A stretch of 33,884 bases of DNA from Acidobacteriaceae bacterium (GTDB taxonomy: Bacteria > Acidobacteriota > Terriglobia > Terriglobales > Acidobacteriaceae). Both the position numbers and the translations under genes were made by a program. This document shows positions 1 to 7,309 of the stretch, piece after piece. The DNA lies in NCBI GenBank assembly GCA_003168355.1, contig PMSQ01000083.1, positions 1-33,884 of the forward strand, in the 5' to 3' direction. The notes under the pieces are model-generated. The model was not told where the DNA came from. It was given only the letters and a program-made list of their open reading frames with translations, and did no database searches. Each line of letters starts with the position of its first letter. Within the stretch, counting starts at the first letter, position 1.

Positions 1-970
1 GCTTGGCCTGCTCGGCGTCCATGTCGCCCTGGATGATCTCGCGCTGGGTGCGCTTGATCTCCTGGAACAACAGGCCTGCCTCAACTTCGAGCTTTTCAAT
101 CTCGCCTCTTACGGCACGCGACTGCCTGCGGTATTCCTTTTTCTGATCTTCGCTGCGGGTAGCGTCAGCTTTGCGCTCCAGGTTTTGCGCCTGGCGGTCA
201 AGCGAACGCATGCTATCGACGGTTTTGTTGACGCGGTCGATCAGCCGCTTGCGCTCGGCGTTGGTGAAACCCAGCTTGCGCACCGCGATGGAAACTCTCA
301 CGATGGAGCGGGCGAGGTTGCGGCGGGCGCGGCGATGGTCCTTGGGCCGCTTCTTCTGCGACACCGCAATATACTTTTCCTGCACCACGGCGACCTTCTT
401 GTAAAGCTTCGCCATGTTGTCGATCTTGCCGGTGAATTCGTTCAACCGGTTCTGCAGAATCTCGTCGGTGATCTCTTCCTCATCGAAGGTGACGACCTCC
501 TTGATGGAGCGCACACCTTTCTTGAGGTCTTCGCCCATGGCCAGCAATTCATGAATCACAATGGGAGACCGCGAGAGCGCCTTGAGCACGCGCAACTGGC
601 CGCACTCGATGCGCTTGGCGATCTCCACTTCGCCTTCGCGCGTGAGCAGGGGCACGGTTCCCATCTCGCGCAGATACATGCGAACGGGGTCGTTGGTTTT
701 TTCGAGAGCGCCGGGAGTGAGGTCGAGTTCAACGTCGTCGCCCTCTTCGCCTTCTTCGAATTTTTTGTCGAGCGCGGCGGAAGGCAGTTTCGGGCCTTCC
801 AGCACGTCGATGCCTTGCGTACCGATCGTTGTCAGCAGGTCATCCAGGTCTTCGGGACTAACCACATCGTGCGGGATGAGTTCGTTTACCTGGTCATAGG
901 TAAGGTATCCCTTCTCTTTCCCGGCATCGACCAGCTTTTTTATGTCGTCGTACTTGTCTTCAAGAGCCAA
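1..970 (-). CDS. rpoD: RNA polymerase primary sigma factor RpoD, N-terminal part (cut by window edge)
   Basis: Housekeeping sigma factor that directs RNA polymerase to -35/-10 promoters. About 323 N-terminal residues are present; the C-terminal half (regions 2-4) lies beyond base 1. The start reads LALEDKYDDIKKLVDAGKEK, a region 1.1 sequence, followed by an acidic stretch (EEGEEGDD), the region 1.2 motif NDPVRMYLREMG near residues 92-103, and a basic, helical non-conserved region. The start is TTG at 970: an in-frame TGA lies 12 nt upstream and a GAGGA Shine-Dalgarno sits 6 nt before the TTG, so no longer start is possible. It lies downstream of dnaG on the same strand, the classical macromolecular-synthesis order. 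The 219-nt gap to dnaG could hold a separate promoter. The open antisense frame across it is a shadow. Confidence 0.95.
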   Translation of the reverse strand, partial: MALEDKYDDIKKLVDAGKEKGYLTYDQVNELIPHDVVSPEDLDDLLTTIGTQGIDVLEGPKLPSAALDKKFEEGEEGDDVELDLTPGALEKTNDPVRMYLREMGTVPLLTREGEVEIAKRIECGQLRVLKALSRSPIVIHELLAMGEDLKKGVRSIKEVVTFDEEEITDEILQNRLNEFTGKIDNMAKLYKKVAVVQEKYIAVSQKKRPKDHRRARRNLARSIVRVSIAVRKLGFTNAERKRLIDRVNKTVDSMRSLDRQAQNLERKADATRSEDQKKEYRRQSRAVRGEIEKLEVEAGLLFQEIKRTQREIIQGDMDAEQAK

Positions 971-1189
971 AGGGTGTCCTCAAATTCGTCAATTCGCCCG
1001 CGCGGAGCGTATGGTACAGTTCTAAAAGGTGGGTCTGGGGCAGTGCGGAGTTGTGCACCTAGCACAAACTTGTAGAGCTTAGCACATAAGTGCTGCTCCG
1101 TCTATCACTTGCCCCGCAAAAGGTTCCCTTTACCCGCCGCTATCCCTAACTCTGCTAAATACTTAGATGGTTCCACCCGCTGTTTTGTT
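971..1189 (-). other. dnaG-rpoD intergenic leader with two small hairpins
   Basis: Non-coding gap of 219 nt upstream of rpoD. It contains two short perfect inverted repeats: TTGTGC/GCACAA (1051-1056 with 1062-1067) and AGCAC/GTGCT (1081-1085 with 1090-1094). They would fold in the rpoD leader RNA. No convincing -35/-10 pair was found. Whether they are attenuators, operators or chance is unknown. Confidence 0.4.
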
Positions 1190-3220
1190 TCAGGCACTTT
1201 TCTTGTTTGTGGCAGGTGCTCTTAACCCGTCTTCCGCCAGGTTGGGATCCCTCAGCGCACGGCTGAGCCGATCCTTTTCAAGCAGCAATTCGTTCCTGAG
1301 CACCTTATCGTCACCAACCCCGGGCTTGTTCAGTTCGCGTTGCACCTGCTCCAGCCGGCGCCGCAAGTGAATACGCCGCAGTGCCCGCACTGCGCCCTCC
1401 AGACGCTCGGCGCTGAGTTCTTCGTCCTCTTTCAACAGGATGGAAGCCAGCATCCGGCGCTCACTCTCGGAGCACGGCACTTCCATTACATCGGCAACTT
1501 CCGCTCCGGCATTGAGCAGGACCTCGACCAGCGATTCCGTCGCCAGACCGCGATGCAGCGCTTCATTCTGGAGCACATACTGCGCCTGCCGCGCGGGATC
1601 AAAGCCTTCCTCGGCGCCGTCGCGCGCGGAAAGATGTCCGGCTCCCGGCTGCATCTGCCGCGCCGAGGCCAGCGCCCGGATGAGAATTCGTTCTGCATCC
1701 GTAGCTTGCGCTTCCAGCGGAGCTTTCACTGACGCGGCTGAACGGTCCGCAGCCACATGCCGCAACTCCTGTCGCAGAACCGCCGAATCGATTCCCAGCT
1801 TCTGCGCGATCTCCTGCCCCAACTCGTCGCGCACAATGCGGCTGGGAACGCGTTGAATGTGCGGCAGCAGGTAGTTTACAGCTTTCTGTTTGGCCTCAGG
1901 GCTGCGCGCGGGAAATAGACTTCGGGCGCGGTCGATCAGGTAGTCGAAGTATTTTTGCGAACCCCTGAGCGCGGCGGCGTACGCGTCCTTTCCTTTGCGG
2001 CGAAGGTACAAGTCGGGGTCGAAGCCCTGCTCCAGCGTCAACACCTTGATCTGGAATTCTTCTTCCACCAGCAATCCCAGTGTGCGCTCCGTGGCCTTCG
2101 CTCCGGCCGTATCCGGATCAAAGTTGACTACAGCGTTCTTGCTGAAACGCCCCAGCAGCTTCGCTTGAATCTCCGTGAAGGCGGTGCCCGAGCTGGCAAT
2201 CACATTGTGAAAACCAGCAGCATAAACGGAAATGCAATCCATCTGACCTTCGACCAGAATCGCATAATCCAGCTTGCGGATCGCTTCCTTGGCGCGATCA
2301 AGGTTGAACAAAACCCGGCCCTTGGAATAAATCCCCGTCTCCGGCGAATTTAAATACTTCGGGCCAGACTTCTCGTCGGCGGCCAGCGTTCGCCCGGTGA
2401 ATGCGATGATCTTGCCCGCATCGTTGGAGATGGGAAACATCACCCGGTTGCGGAACTTGGAGTACATCGCGGCAGACCGGGCATCGGCTTTCGGGCTTCG
2501 GGCTTCGGCTTGGGGCACCGGCGAATCGCCCTCTCTCCCACTATTGTCATTCCGAACGGGCGCAAGCCCGTGAGGAACCTGCTGTTTGCCGACTGCGCCA
2601 CCGCTCTCGTCGTTCTCCGGATGCCGGGCGCCCGAAGCCCGGAGCCCCTCTTCCTTCCACGAAAACAACCCGCTCTCCCGCAACACCTCTTCGCTGAACT
2701 CGCTTGCCAACCGGTCGCGCAGCAGAAAACCGGAATCGGGCGCATAGCCGATGCGAAAGAGTGCAATCGTTTCCGCGTTCAACCCGCGACCCTCCAGATA
2801 CTCGCGCGCCCGCGCCCCCTCGGGACGCTTCAGGCATTCCTGAAAAAACGCCGCAGCCCGCTCCTGCGCGTCGAGCATCTGCGCCCGCAGCTTGGCATCC
2901 CGGGCTTCTCCCGGACTCGAGTACGTAGCCTTGGGCAGCGGAATTCCCAGCTTCTGCGCCACCAGGCGGACGCTCTCAGGAAAAGTAATGTTCTCGATCT
3001 TCTGCACAAAGCTGAACACGTCCCCCGAAACGCCGCAGCCAAAGCAGTGATAAAACTGCCGCGTGGCATGCACCGAAAACGACGCCGTCTTCTCCCCATG
3101 AAACGGACACAGCCCCGAATAGTTCTGCGCCCCAGCCTTCTTCAGCTTGATGTAGTCGCCGATGATGCGGACAATGTCCGCCTGCTGTTTCACCGTCTCT
3201 TTAAAATCTTCAGTGGGCAT
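1190..3220 (-). CDS. dnaG: DNA primase DnaG
   Basis: Synthesises RNA primers for replication with DnaB helicase. It is 676 residues from the ATG at 3220. A GTG at 3250 preceded closely by AAGGA would add 10 residues; the ATG is preferred because conserved sequence (DFKETVKQQADIV) begins right after it. The zinc ribbon is C38, H41, C59, C62 (CPFHGEK...CFGCG). The RNA-polymerase/TOPRIM core shows RNRVMFPI, LVEGQMD (E324) and NFDPDTAG (D368, D370). The C-terminal helicase-binding region is divergent. Odd: residues about 193-251 are a low-complexity linker (SGG, HGLAPVR, AEARSPKADARS) absent from typical DnaG; its DNA is a dispersed hairpin repeat plus a heptamer array. First gene of dnaG-rpoD. 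Confidence 0.96.
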   Translation of the reverse strand: MPTEDFKETVKQQADIVRIIGDYIKLKKAGAQNYSGLCPFHGEKTASFSVHATRQFYHCFGCGVSGDVFSFVQKIENITFPESVRLVAQKLGIPLPKATYSSPGEARDAKLRAQMLDAQERAAAFFQECLKRPEGARAREYLEGRGLNAETIALFRIGYAPDSGFLLRDRLASEFSEEVLRESGLFSWKEEGLRASGARHPENDESGGAVGKQQVPHGLAPVRNDNSGREGDSPVPQAEARSPKADARSAAMYSKFRNRVMFPISNDAGKIIAFTGRTLAADEKSGPKYLNSPETGIYSKGRVLFNLDRAKEAIRKLDYAILVEGQMDCISVYAAGFHNVIASSGTAFTEIQAKLLGRFSKNAVVNFDPDTAGAKATERTLGLLVEEEFQIKVLTLEQGFDPDLYLRRKGKDAYAAALRGSQKYFDYLIDRARSLFPARSPEAKQKAVNYLLPHIQRVPSRIVRDELGQEIAQKLGIDSAVLRQELRHVAADRSAASVKAPLEAQATDAERILIRALASARQMQPGAGHLSARDGAEEGFDPARQAQYVLQNEALHRGLATESLVEVLLNAGAEVADVMEVPCSESERRMLASILLKEDEELSAERLEGAVRALRRIHLRRRLEQVQRELNKPGVGDDKVLRNELLLEKDRLSRALRDPNLAEDGLRAPATNKKSA
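2479..2513. repeat. Degenerate heptamer tandem array inside dnaG
   Basis: Five 7-nt units in a row on the plus strand: gggcatc, ggctttc, gggcttc, gggcttc, ggcttgg. They are read in frame by dnaG as part of its extra linker (about residues 236-248). The unit length is not a multiple of three, so the peptide is not a clean repeat. Confidence 0.75.
2545..2587 (-). repeat. Dispersed hairpin repeat embedded in dnaG
   Basis: Starts TGTCATTCCGA and ends GAGGAACCTGCTGTTT on the plus strand, with a perfect 6-bp stem and GCAA loop (2556-2561 with 2566-2571). The two ends match the repeats at 31501-31546 and 33027-33072 (TTGTCATTCCGA...GAGGA.TCTGCTT); the centre differs. It is translated within DnaG as about residues 212-226. 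Confidence 0.75.
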
Positions 3221-3478
3221 GGATGGATGATGGGTCCCAGTGATCGACACTTATCCTTATTAGGATTGTGAGCCAGAACCACCGCTAATGGGAACATACC
3301 GGAGGCGGATTGCTGTGGAGAAACTGTGGGAATTATGCGATACCGGTTGACTGTCGAGGAAAAACAAGGCTGAGCAAGGGCAATCGCCGTCTCAGCCCAA
3401 CCATTTTTGTCGGACCACGCAATCGTCGCCCCGTTGTAAACTGGTGAGCGCCTGTCGCTCCTATGCGACCAGAGGCCT

Positions 3479-3823
3479 ATGCCACGCTCCGCTTCGAAAG
3501 TTCGCTCTGGTAACTCGAGGGCTGGCATCTTCGCAGTTCTTCGCCGCCACCTCGGACAGCGTACAGTGCTCGGGGTTGCGCTCCCGGTGCTGTCTGCACA
3601 CCGCGATGCGATGAGGAATGGAGAAGAATTCAGAGGTCTTTCCGAGAAAGAAATCGAAATCGCTTTTCGAGATCTGAACTCAAAATTCGGTAGGAGCGAT
3701 TATCACTCGACTTATCTTCACAGGGGTCTGGCGCGGTTTCTTGAGGCGTCGGGGGGCCTCTACAAGATACGCAGCGGCCTGCTGTCCGATATCAGCGCCG
3801 GGGAGATCGATTCGCTCCGGTAA
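3479..3823 (+). pseudogene. N-terminal part of a frameshifted nuclease-like gene
   Basis: Open frame of 114 residues. The stretch from about residue 17 onward (HRDAMRNGEEFRGLSEKEIE, FRDLNSKFG, STYLHRGLARFLEASGG) looks like genuine helical protein, possibly a winged-helix-like N-terminal domain; I do not recognise the family. It stops at a TAA at 3821. A +1 shift there continues directly into the frame of the next entry, giving SLR-KELVESLRTAYEKRQ, a smooth helix. This suggests one gene of about 300 codons broken by a frameshift (real or a sequencing error). The first residues look unnatural, and a different frame offers MRPEAYATLRFESSLW from 3463, so a second lesion near 3510 is possible. Confidence 0.45.
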
Positions 3824-4391
3824 AGAGCTTGTTGAATCCTTGCGGACTGCTTACGAAAAGCGGCAGGCCGTTATACGGACGCTGATGGATACTTGTTCGC
3901 TTCCCGTCGAGGAGTTGGAACAGCGGCGAGCCCTGGTGGATTCCTATTTATCACAGCTGACGGGCAACCGCGGCGAGATGTTCGAGGTTGTGTCCTTCGC
4001 AGTGCTCCGGGAGTATTTCCGCACTTTCGGCTTCGCTCTGCAGCGATTCTCAACTACACACGCGAACGATGGTGGCATGGATTTTGTGGGGGGCGAGGCA
4101 ATTTATCAGGTCACGACTGACGAAAGCATTCAAAAAGTCCGAAGAGATCTTGCAAAGTCTCCCGGCACCAAGCGCGTGCTAGTAAGACCGACGGTGACCT
4201 CAGAAATAGACGACCTGTGCGACGGCGATGTTCTCGAAACAATCGAACTTAAGGACCTACTGAATCATTTCATCGCATGGTTGCTCGCAAGGGACAGCCG
4301 ATCGAGAAAGTCTCGACACCTCCAGAGGATACTGGAGACCGCTTTGGCTGAATTCCGCAGGGAAAATAAGGCGGAGAGCACCTCAGCATAG
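3741..4391 (+). pseudogene. C-terminal part of a frameshifted PD-(D/E)XK nuclease-like protein
   Basis: The frame is open from 3741, but its first ~28 residues are out-of-frame sequence overlapping the preceding fragment; genuine sequence resumes at KELVESLRTAYEKRQ. An ATG at 3885 (MDTCSLPVEELEQRR) could start a shorter product. The core resembles restriction-endonuclease folds: an acidic helix GEMFEVVSFAVLREYF, then NDGGMDFVGG with a candidate metal-binding Asp, then AIYQVTTDES about 10 residues later in the position of the (E/Q)xK strand, with Thr in place of Lys. That pattern is typical of Mrr-like and type II-like nucleases. No methyltransferase partner lies nearby, so this is probably an orphan or decayed gene. 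Nuclease assignment is inference from motif spacing. Confidence 0.5.
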
Positions 4392-4461
4392 ATGCGGGGA
4401 CGCTAAGCAGCAAACCGGTGCGGACACGCAGGCATCGGCCTTCCCAATCCGTAAAGACGGG

Positions 4462-4653
4462 TCACCACGTGGAGGCTATCCAGCGCTGCCTCTGGCTAAT
4501 GTGAAATTTCCAAGCATTCGGATCATCCTGCGCATCGCAGCCGAACATGCCAGACCGAATCCGCTCGGAAACGATCTCGGCACGCTCGCGTAAGACGGCT
4601 TCATCTCGCGCCTCTAAGGTCACAATAATCGTGATTTCCGCCATGTGCTTCAT
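4462..4653 (-). CDS. Small hypothetical protein downstream of mutS2
   Basis: About 63 residues from the ATG at 4653. Alternatives are the ATG at 4644 (GGGG 9 nt upstream) and a GTG at 4686. It begins MKHMAEITIIVTLEARDEAV, a beta strand followed by a charged helix (LRERAEIVSERIRSG), and ends with a Trp-rich tail (RQRWIASTW). No family recognised. It lies just after the mutS2 stop on the same strand and would be co-transcribed. The composition looks protein-like, but its small size leaves doubt. Confidence 0.4.
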   Translation of the reverse strand: MKHMAEITIIVTLEARDEAVLRERAEIVSERIRSGMFGCDAQDDPNAWKFHISQRQRWIASTW

Positions 4654-4695
4654 CCCCACCCTAAGGGTAGCACTCTTCAGGGACACTTCCCCGCC

Positions 4696-7143
4696 TCACA
4701 CCCGCAACTCCACCACGGTCGCCCCGCCCCCGCCCTCGTTCTGCGGCGGCTCGGCTACTGACTCCACGTGCGGATGCTGCTGTAACGCCTGCCGCAGAGC
4801 TTTGCGCAGGATGCCCATGCCGCTGCCATGGACCACGCGTACCCTCGGCAGGCCGGCAAGAAATGCATGGTCGACAAATTTTTCCACGGCCCGCGTCGCG
4901 TCGTCCACGTTGAAGCCAATCACATTGATTTCAGAAGCCGCGTTTTGACCTTCGTTTTCGTTATTCAGCGACACGGAAATTCCCCGCGCCCGCGCCGCCT
5001 TCACCGGAGAATTCCCCGCCCGCGCGCTGCTCAACACCTCCGCAATCTCGTCGCGCGCAACCTTCATCTTCATCGCGCCCATCGCCACTTCAAAGTGAGA
5101 ATCATCCAACTTGCGCATGACTGTTGCCGCGCGCCCAGTCGATTTCAACTTCACACTATCGCCTTGGGAGACATACTTCACAACCTGCGGCTGCGCATGC
5201 GGATCGCCCTGGTCGGCTCCGCTGGCATGCGCCACCACGGTGGAATCGAATTGCTCGCGAAATTCGCGCCGCAATTTAGCGATCTTTCTCTCAGCATCTT
5301 TCGAAATCTTCTGCGCCGCCGCTTTATCCTGGACCGCATTCACCGCCTCGCGCGCATGATATTCAAAGTCGCGCAAAACGCTCTCCAACTTCTTTTCCAT
5401 CTCCCGAATCTTGGCCTGCTGCTCTTTCTTGCCTTCGACCGCCAGGCGCGCCGTCTCGTGTTCCAGTTCCCGTTCGCGCGTCTTCATTCGAAGCCTCTCG
5501 CTTTCCATCTCGCGCAACCCGGCATGAAGTTTGTCCAGAAATTCGCCGACATCGCGAGCCTGCGTGCCCAGCCGCGACCGTGCCCCGTCGATGATCGCCG
5601 GGTTCAACCCCAGCCGCTGCGCGATGTTGATGCCCGCCGACGCTCCCGGCACTCCCATCTTCAATTCGTAAGTGGGCTGCAGCGTGGTCTCGTTGAAGCC
5701 CACCGATGCATTGATCACGCCCGGAGTATTTGCCCCATAAACTTTCAACGACGTGTGATGCGTGGAAATTACCGTCATGCAGCCGATGCTGCCAAAGTGG
5801 CCGGCAATCGCAACCGCCAGCGCCGCGCCTTCCTCCGGATCGGTGGCCGAACCCAGCTCATCCAGCAGCACCAGCGACTTCGCGGTTGCAGTGCGCGAAA
5901 TGAAATCGATGTTGGTGACGTGCGCGGAAAAGGTCGAGAGATTCTGTTCGATCGATTGATAATCGCCAATATCCGCCAGAACGGCGTCGAACACAGGCAT
6001 TTCCGCTCGGTCGGCAGGCACAGGAATGCCTGACTGCGCCATCAACGCCAGCAGGCCGATTGTTTTGAGCGTCACCGTCTTGCCGCCGGTGTTGGGCCCG
6101 GTGATCACCAACTGCCGCCCCTGGCCTTCGAGCTCTACGCTTACCGGAATCACGGCCACACCTTTGAGCTTGAGATTCCGTTCCAGCAACGGGTGCCGCG
6201 CATCGCGCAGAACCATCCGCCCCGGAACTTCCTTGCTCAACTGCACACCTACGCAGTTGTACTCTTCAGCAAAGCGCGCCTTGGCAAACTGCAGCTCCAA
6301 CTCCGCGAGCACCGCAGCCGATACCAGGATCGCTTCCGCTTCTTCGCCGATGCGGCGCGTCATTTCGAGCAGAATACGATGAATTTCCGCCTGCTCTTCG
6401 TCGAGTAGCCGAACCAGTTCGTTGTTCTGCTCGATCGTCTCCAGTGGCTCGACAAAAACCGTCTGCCCGCTCGAACTCGCGCCGTGGACTACACCCTGTA
6501 CGCGCCGCTTCTGTTCAATCTTCACCGGGATTACAAAGCGCTCGCCGCGGATGGTGATGAGTTCGTCCTGCACCGCGCCGCCTTCGGCCAGCTTTCGCAG
6601 ATATCCGCGCAAGGATTCCTGAATCCCGCGCCTCTGTTTTTCAATCTCGCGGCGAACCCGCGCCAGTTCCGGCGAAGCGCGGTCTTCCAGCGTTCCGTCG
6701 GGCTGGATTTTGTTGCGAAAGGCTCGTAAGAATTCGGTGAAGTCGGGCACGCCTTCGGAAAGCGCCCGGGTTCGCCGCCAATCCGTCCTCATGTTGGCGG
6801 GAGGATGAAGCGCAATCTCACGCCATTCCGCGGCACGGTCCACCACCAGCAGGACGTCGCGGATCTCCGTCGTTTCCAGCACGGCGCCCGCGATTCGAGA
6901 CTTCTTTACCAGCTTGGTGATATCGAGCAGTCCGGAAAACTCAAAGCGTCCGCCCACGCGGCGGAACTCCCGCACCTCCCCAGTCAACTCCTGTTGCTCA
7001 CCGATCCAGGCGGCATCGGTCGAAGGCGCAAGCGCCGTAATCCTTGCCTGGCCCAGCGGCGAAGAGGCGTATCCCCGCAGCAGTTCGCGCAGAGCGTCGA
7101 ACTCCAGCACGCGCGCGGAGTTGTGGATAAGCAACTGGGACAT
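4696..7143 (-). CDS. mutS2: Endonuclease MutS2
   Basis: MutS-family ATPase that lacks the mismatch-reading domain and acts in suppression of recombination or in ribosome rescue, depending on the organism. It is 815 residues, normal for the family. Visible parts: N-terminal core and lever domains; Walker A GPNTGGKT at 349-356 with downstream STFSAHV and LLDELGSATDPEEG (Walker B); a long charged coiled coil (about 520-640, rich in RE/KE); a KOW-like segment (VSQGDSVKLKSTGRAATV); and a C-terminal Smr domain (last ~77 residues) with HGSGMGILRK and the family tail EGGGGATVVEL. Odd: the Smr LDLR/LDxH motif is replaced by INVIGFNVDDA. Confidence 0.95.
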   Translation of the reverse strand: MSQLLIHNSARVLEFDALRELLRGYASSPLGQARITALAPSTDAAWIGEQQELTGEVREFRRVGGRFEFSGLLDITKLVKKSRIAGAVLETTEIRDVLLVVDRAAEWREIALHPPANMRTDWRRTRALSEGVPDFTEFLRAFRNKIQPDGTLEDRASPELARVRREIEKQRRGIQESLRGYLRKLAEGGAVQDELITIRGERFVIPVKIEQKRRVQGVVHGASSSGQTVFVEPLETIEQNNELVRLLDEEQAEIHRILLEMTRRIGEEAEAILVSAAVLAELELQFAKARFAEEYNCVGVQLSKEVPGRMVLRDARHPLLERNLKLKGVAVIPVSVELEGQGRQLVITGPNTGGKTVTLKTIGLLALMAQSGIPVPADRAEMPVFDAVLADIGDYQSIEQNLSTFSAHVTNIDFISRTATAKSLVLLDELGSATDPEEGAALAVAIAGHFGSIGCMTVISTHHTSLKVYGANTPGVINASVGFNETTLQPTYELKMGVPGASAGINIAQRLGLNPAIIDGARSRLGTQARDVGEFLDKLHAGLREMESERLRMKTRERELEHETARLAVEGKKEQQAKIREMEKKLESVLRDFEYHAREAVNAVQDKAAAQKISKDAERKIAKLRREFREQFDSTVVAHASGADQGDPHAQPQVVKYVSQGDSVKLKSTGRAATVMRKLDDSHFEVAMGAMKMKVARDEIAEVLSSARAGNSPVKAARARGISVSLNNENEGQNAASEINVIGFNVDDATRAVEKFVDHAFLAGLPRVRVVHGSGMGILRKALRQALQQHPHVESVAEPPQNEGGGGATVVELRV

Positions 7144-7171
7144 CGGATTTCATGTTACAGGAAGGGCGAGA

Positions 7172-7285
7172 GGCAAATGGCAATTAGCAGTTGGCAACTA
7201 GCAATCGGTCGGAACGGAACGTAGCCGATTGCGGCACGACACGTCGGGACAATTGCCAATTGCTTATTGCCAATCGCTAATTGCT
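7172..7285. repeat. Two inverted heptamer arrays between histidine kinase and mutS2
   Basis: Left array 7172-7206: ggcaaat, ggcaatt, agcagtt, ggcaact, agcaatc. Right array 7251-7285: aattgcc, aattgct, tattgcc, aatcgct, aattgct, the same unit inverted. Segments 7180-7205 and 7259-7284 are complementary at 22 of 26 positions. An inner CAATCGG/CCGATTG pair (7202-7208 with about 7225-7231) could close further. In RNA this makes a large stem between the kinase and mutS2. Confidence 0.8.
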
Positions 7286-7309
7286 TTGTGGCTTGGCCAG
7301 GCGTCGAGC

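Noticed and set aside
185..1075. 296-codon open frame on the plus strand
   Set aside because: It is antisense to rpoD, whose protein sequence and TTG start with GAGGA are clear; high GC leaves long open shadows.
2545..2587. Intrinsic terminator inside dnaG
   Set aside because: The stem is followed by no T-run on either strand and matches the dispersed repeat ends instead.
3368..3397. GGCTGAG/CTCAGCC inverted repeat upstream of dnaG as a terminator
   Set aside because: 16-nt loop, T-run several bases away, and no gene on that strand ends before it.
4828..6033. 401-codon plus-strand frame
   Set aside because: Antisense to mutS2; Arg/His/Leu-rich shadow sequence.
7172..7285. Possible CRISPR array
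   Set aside because: Units are 7 nt with no spacers, and no cas gene is present.
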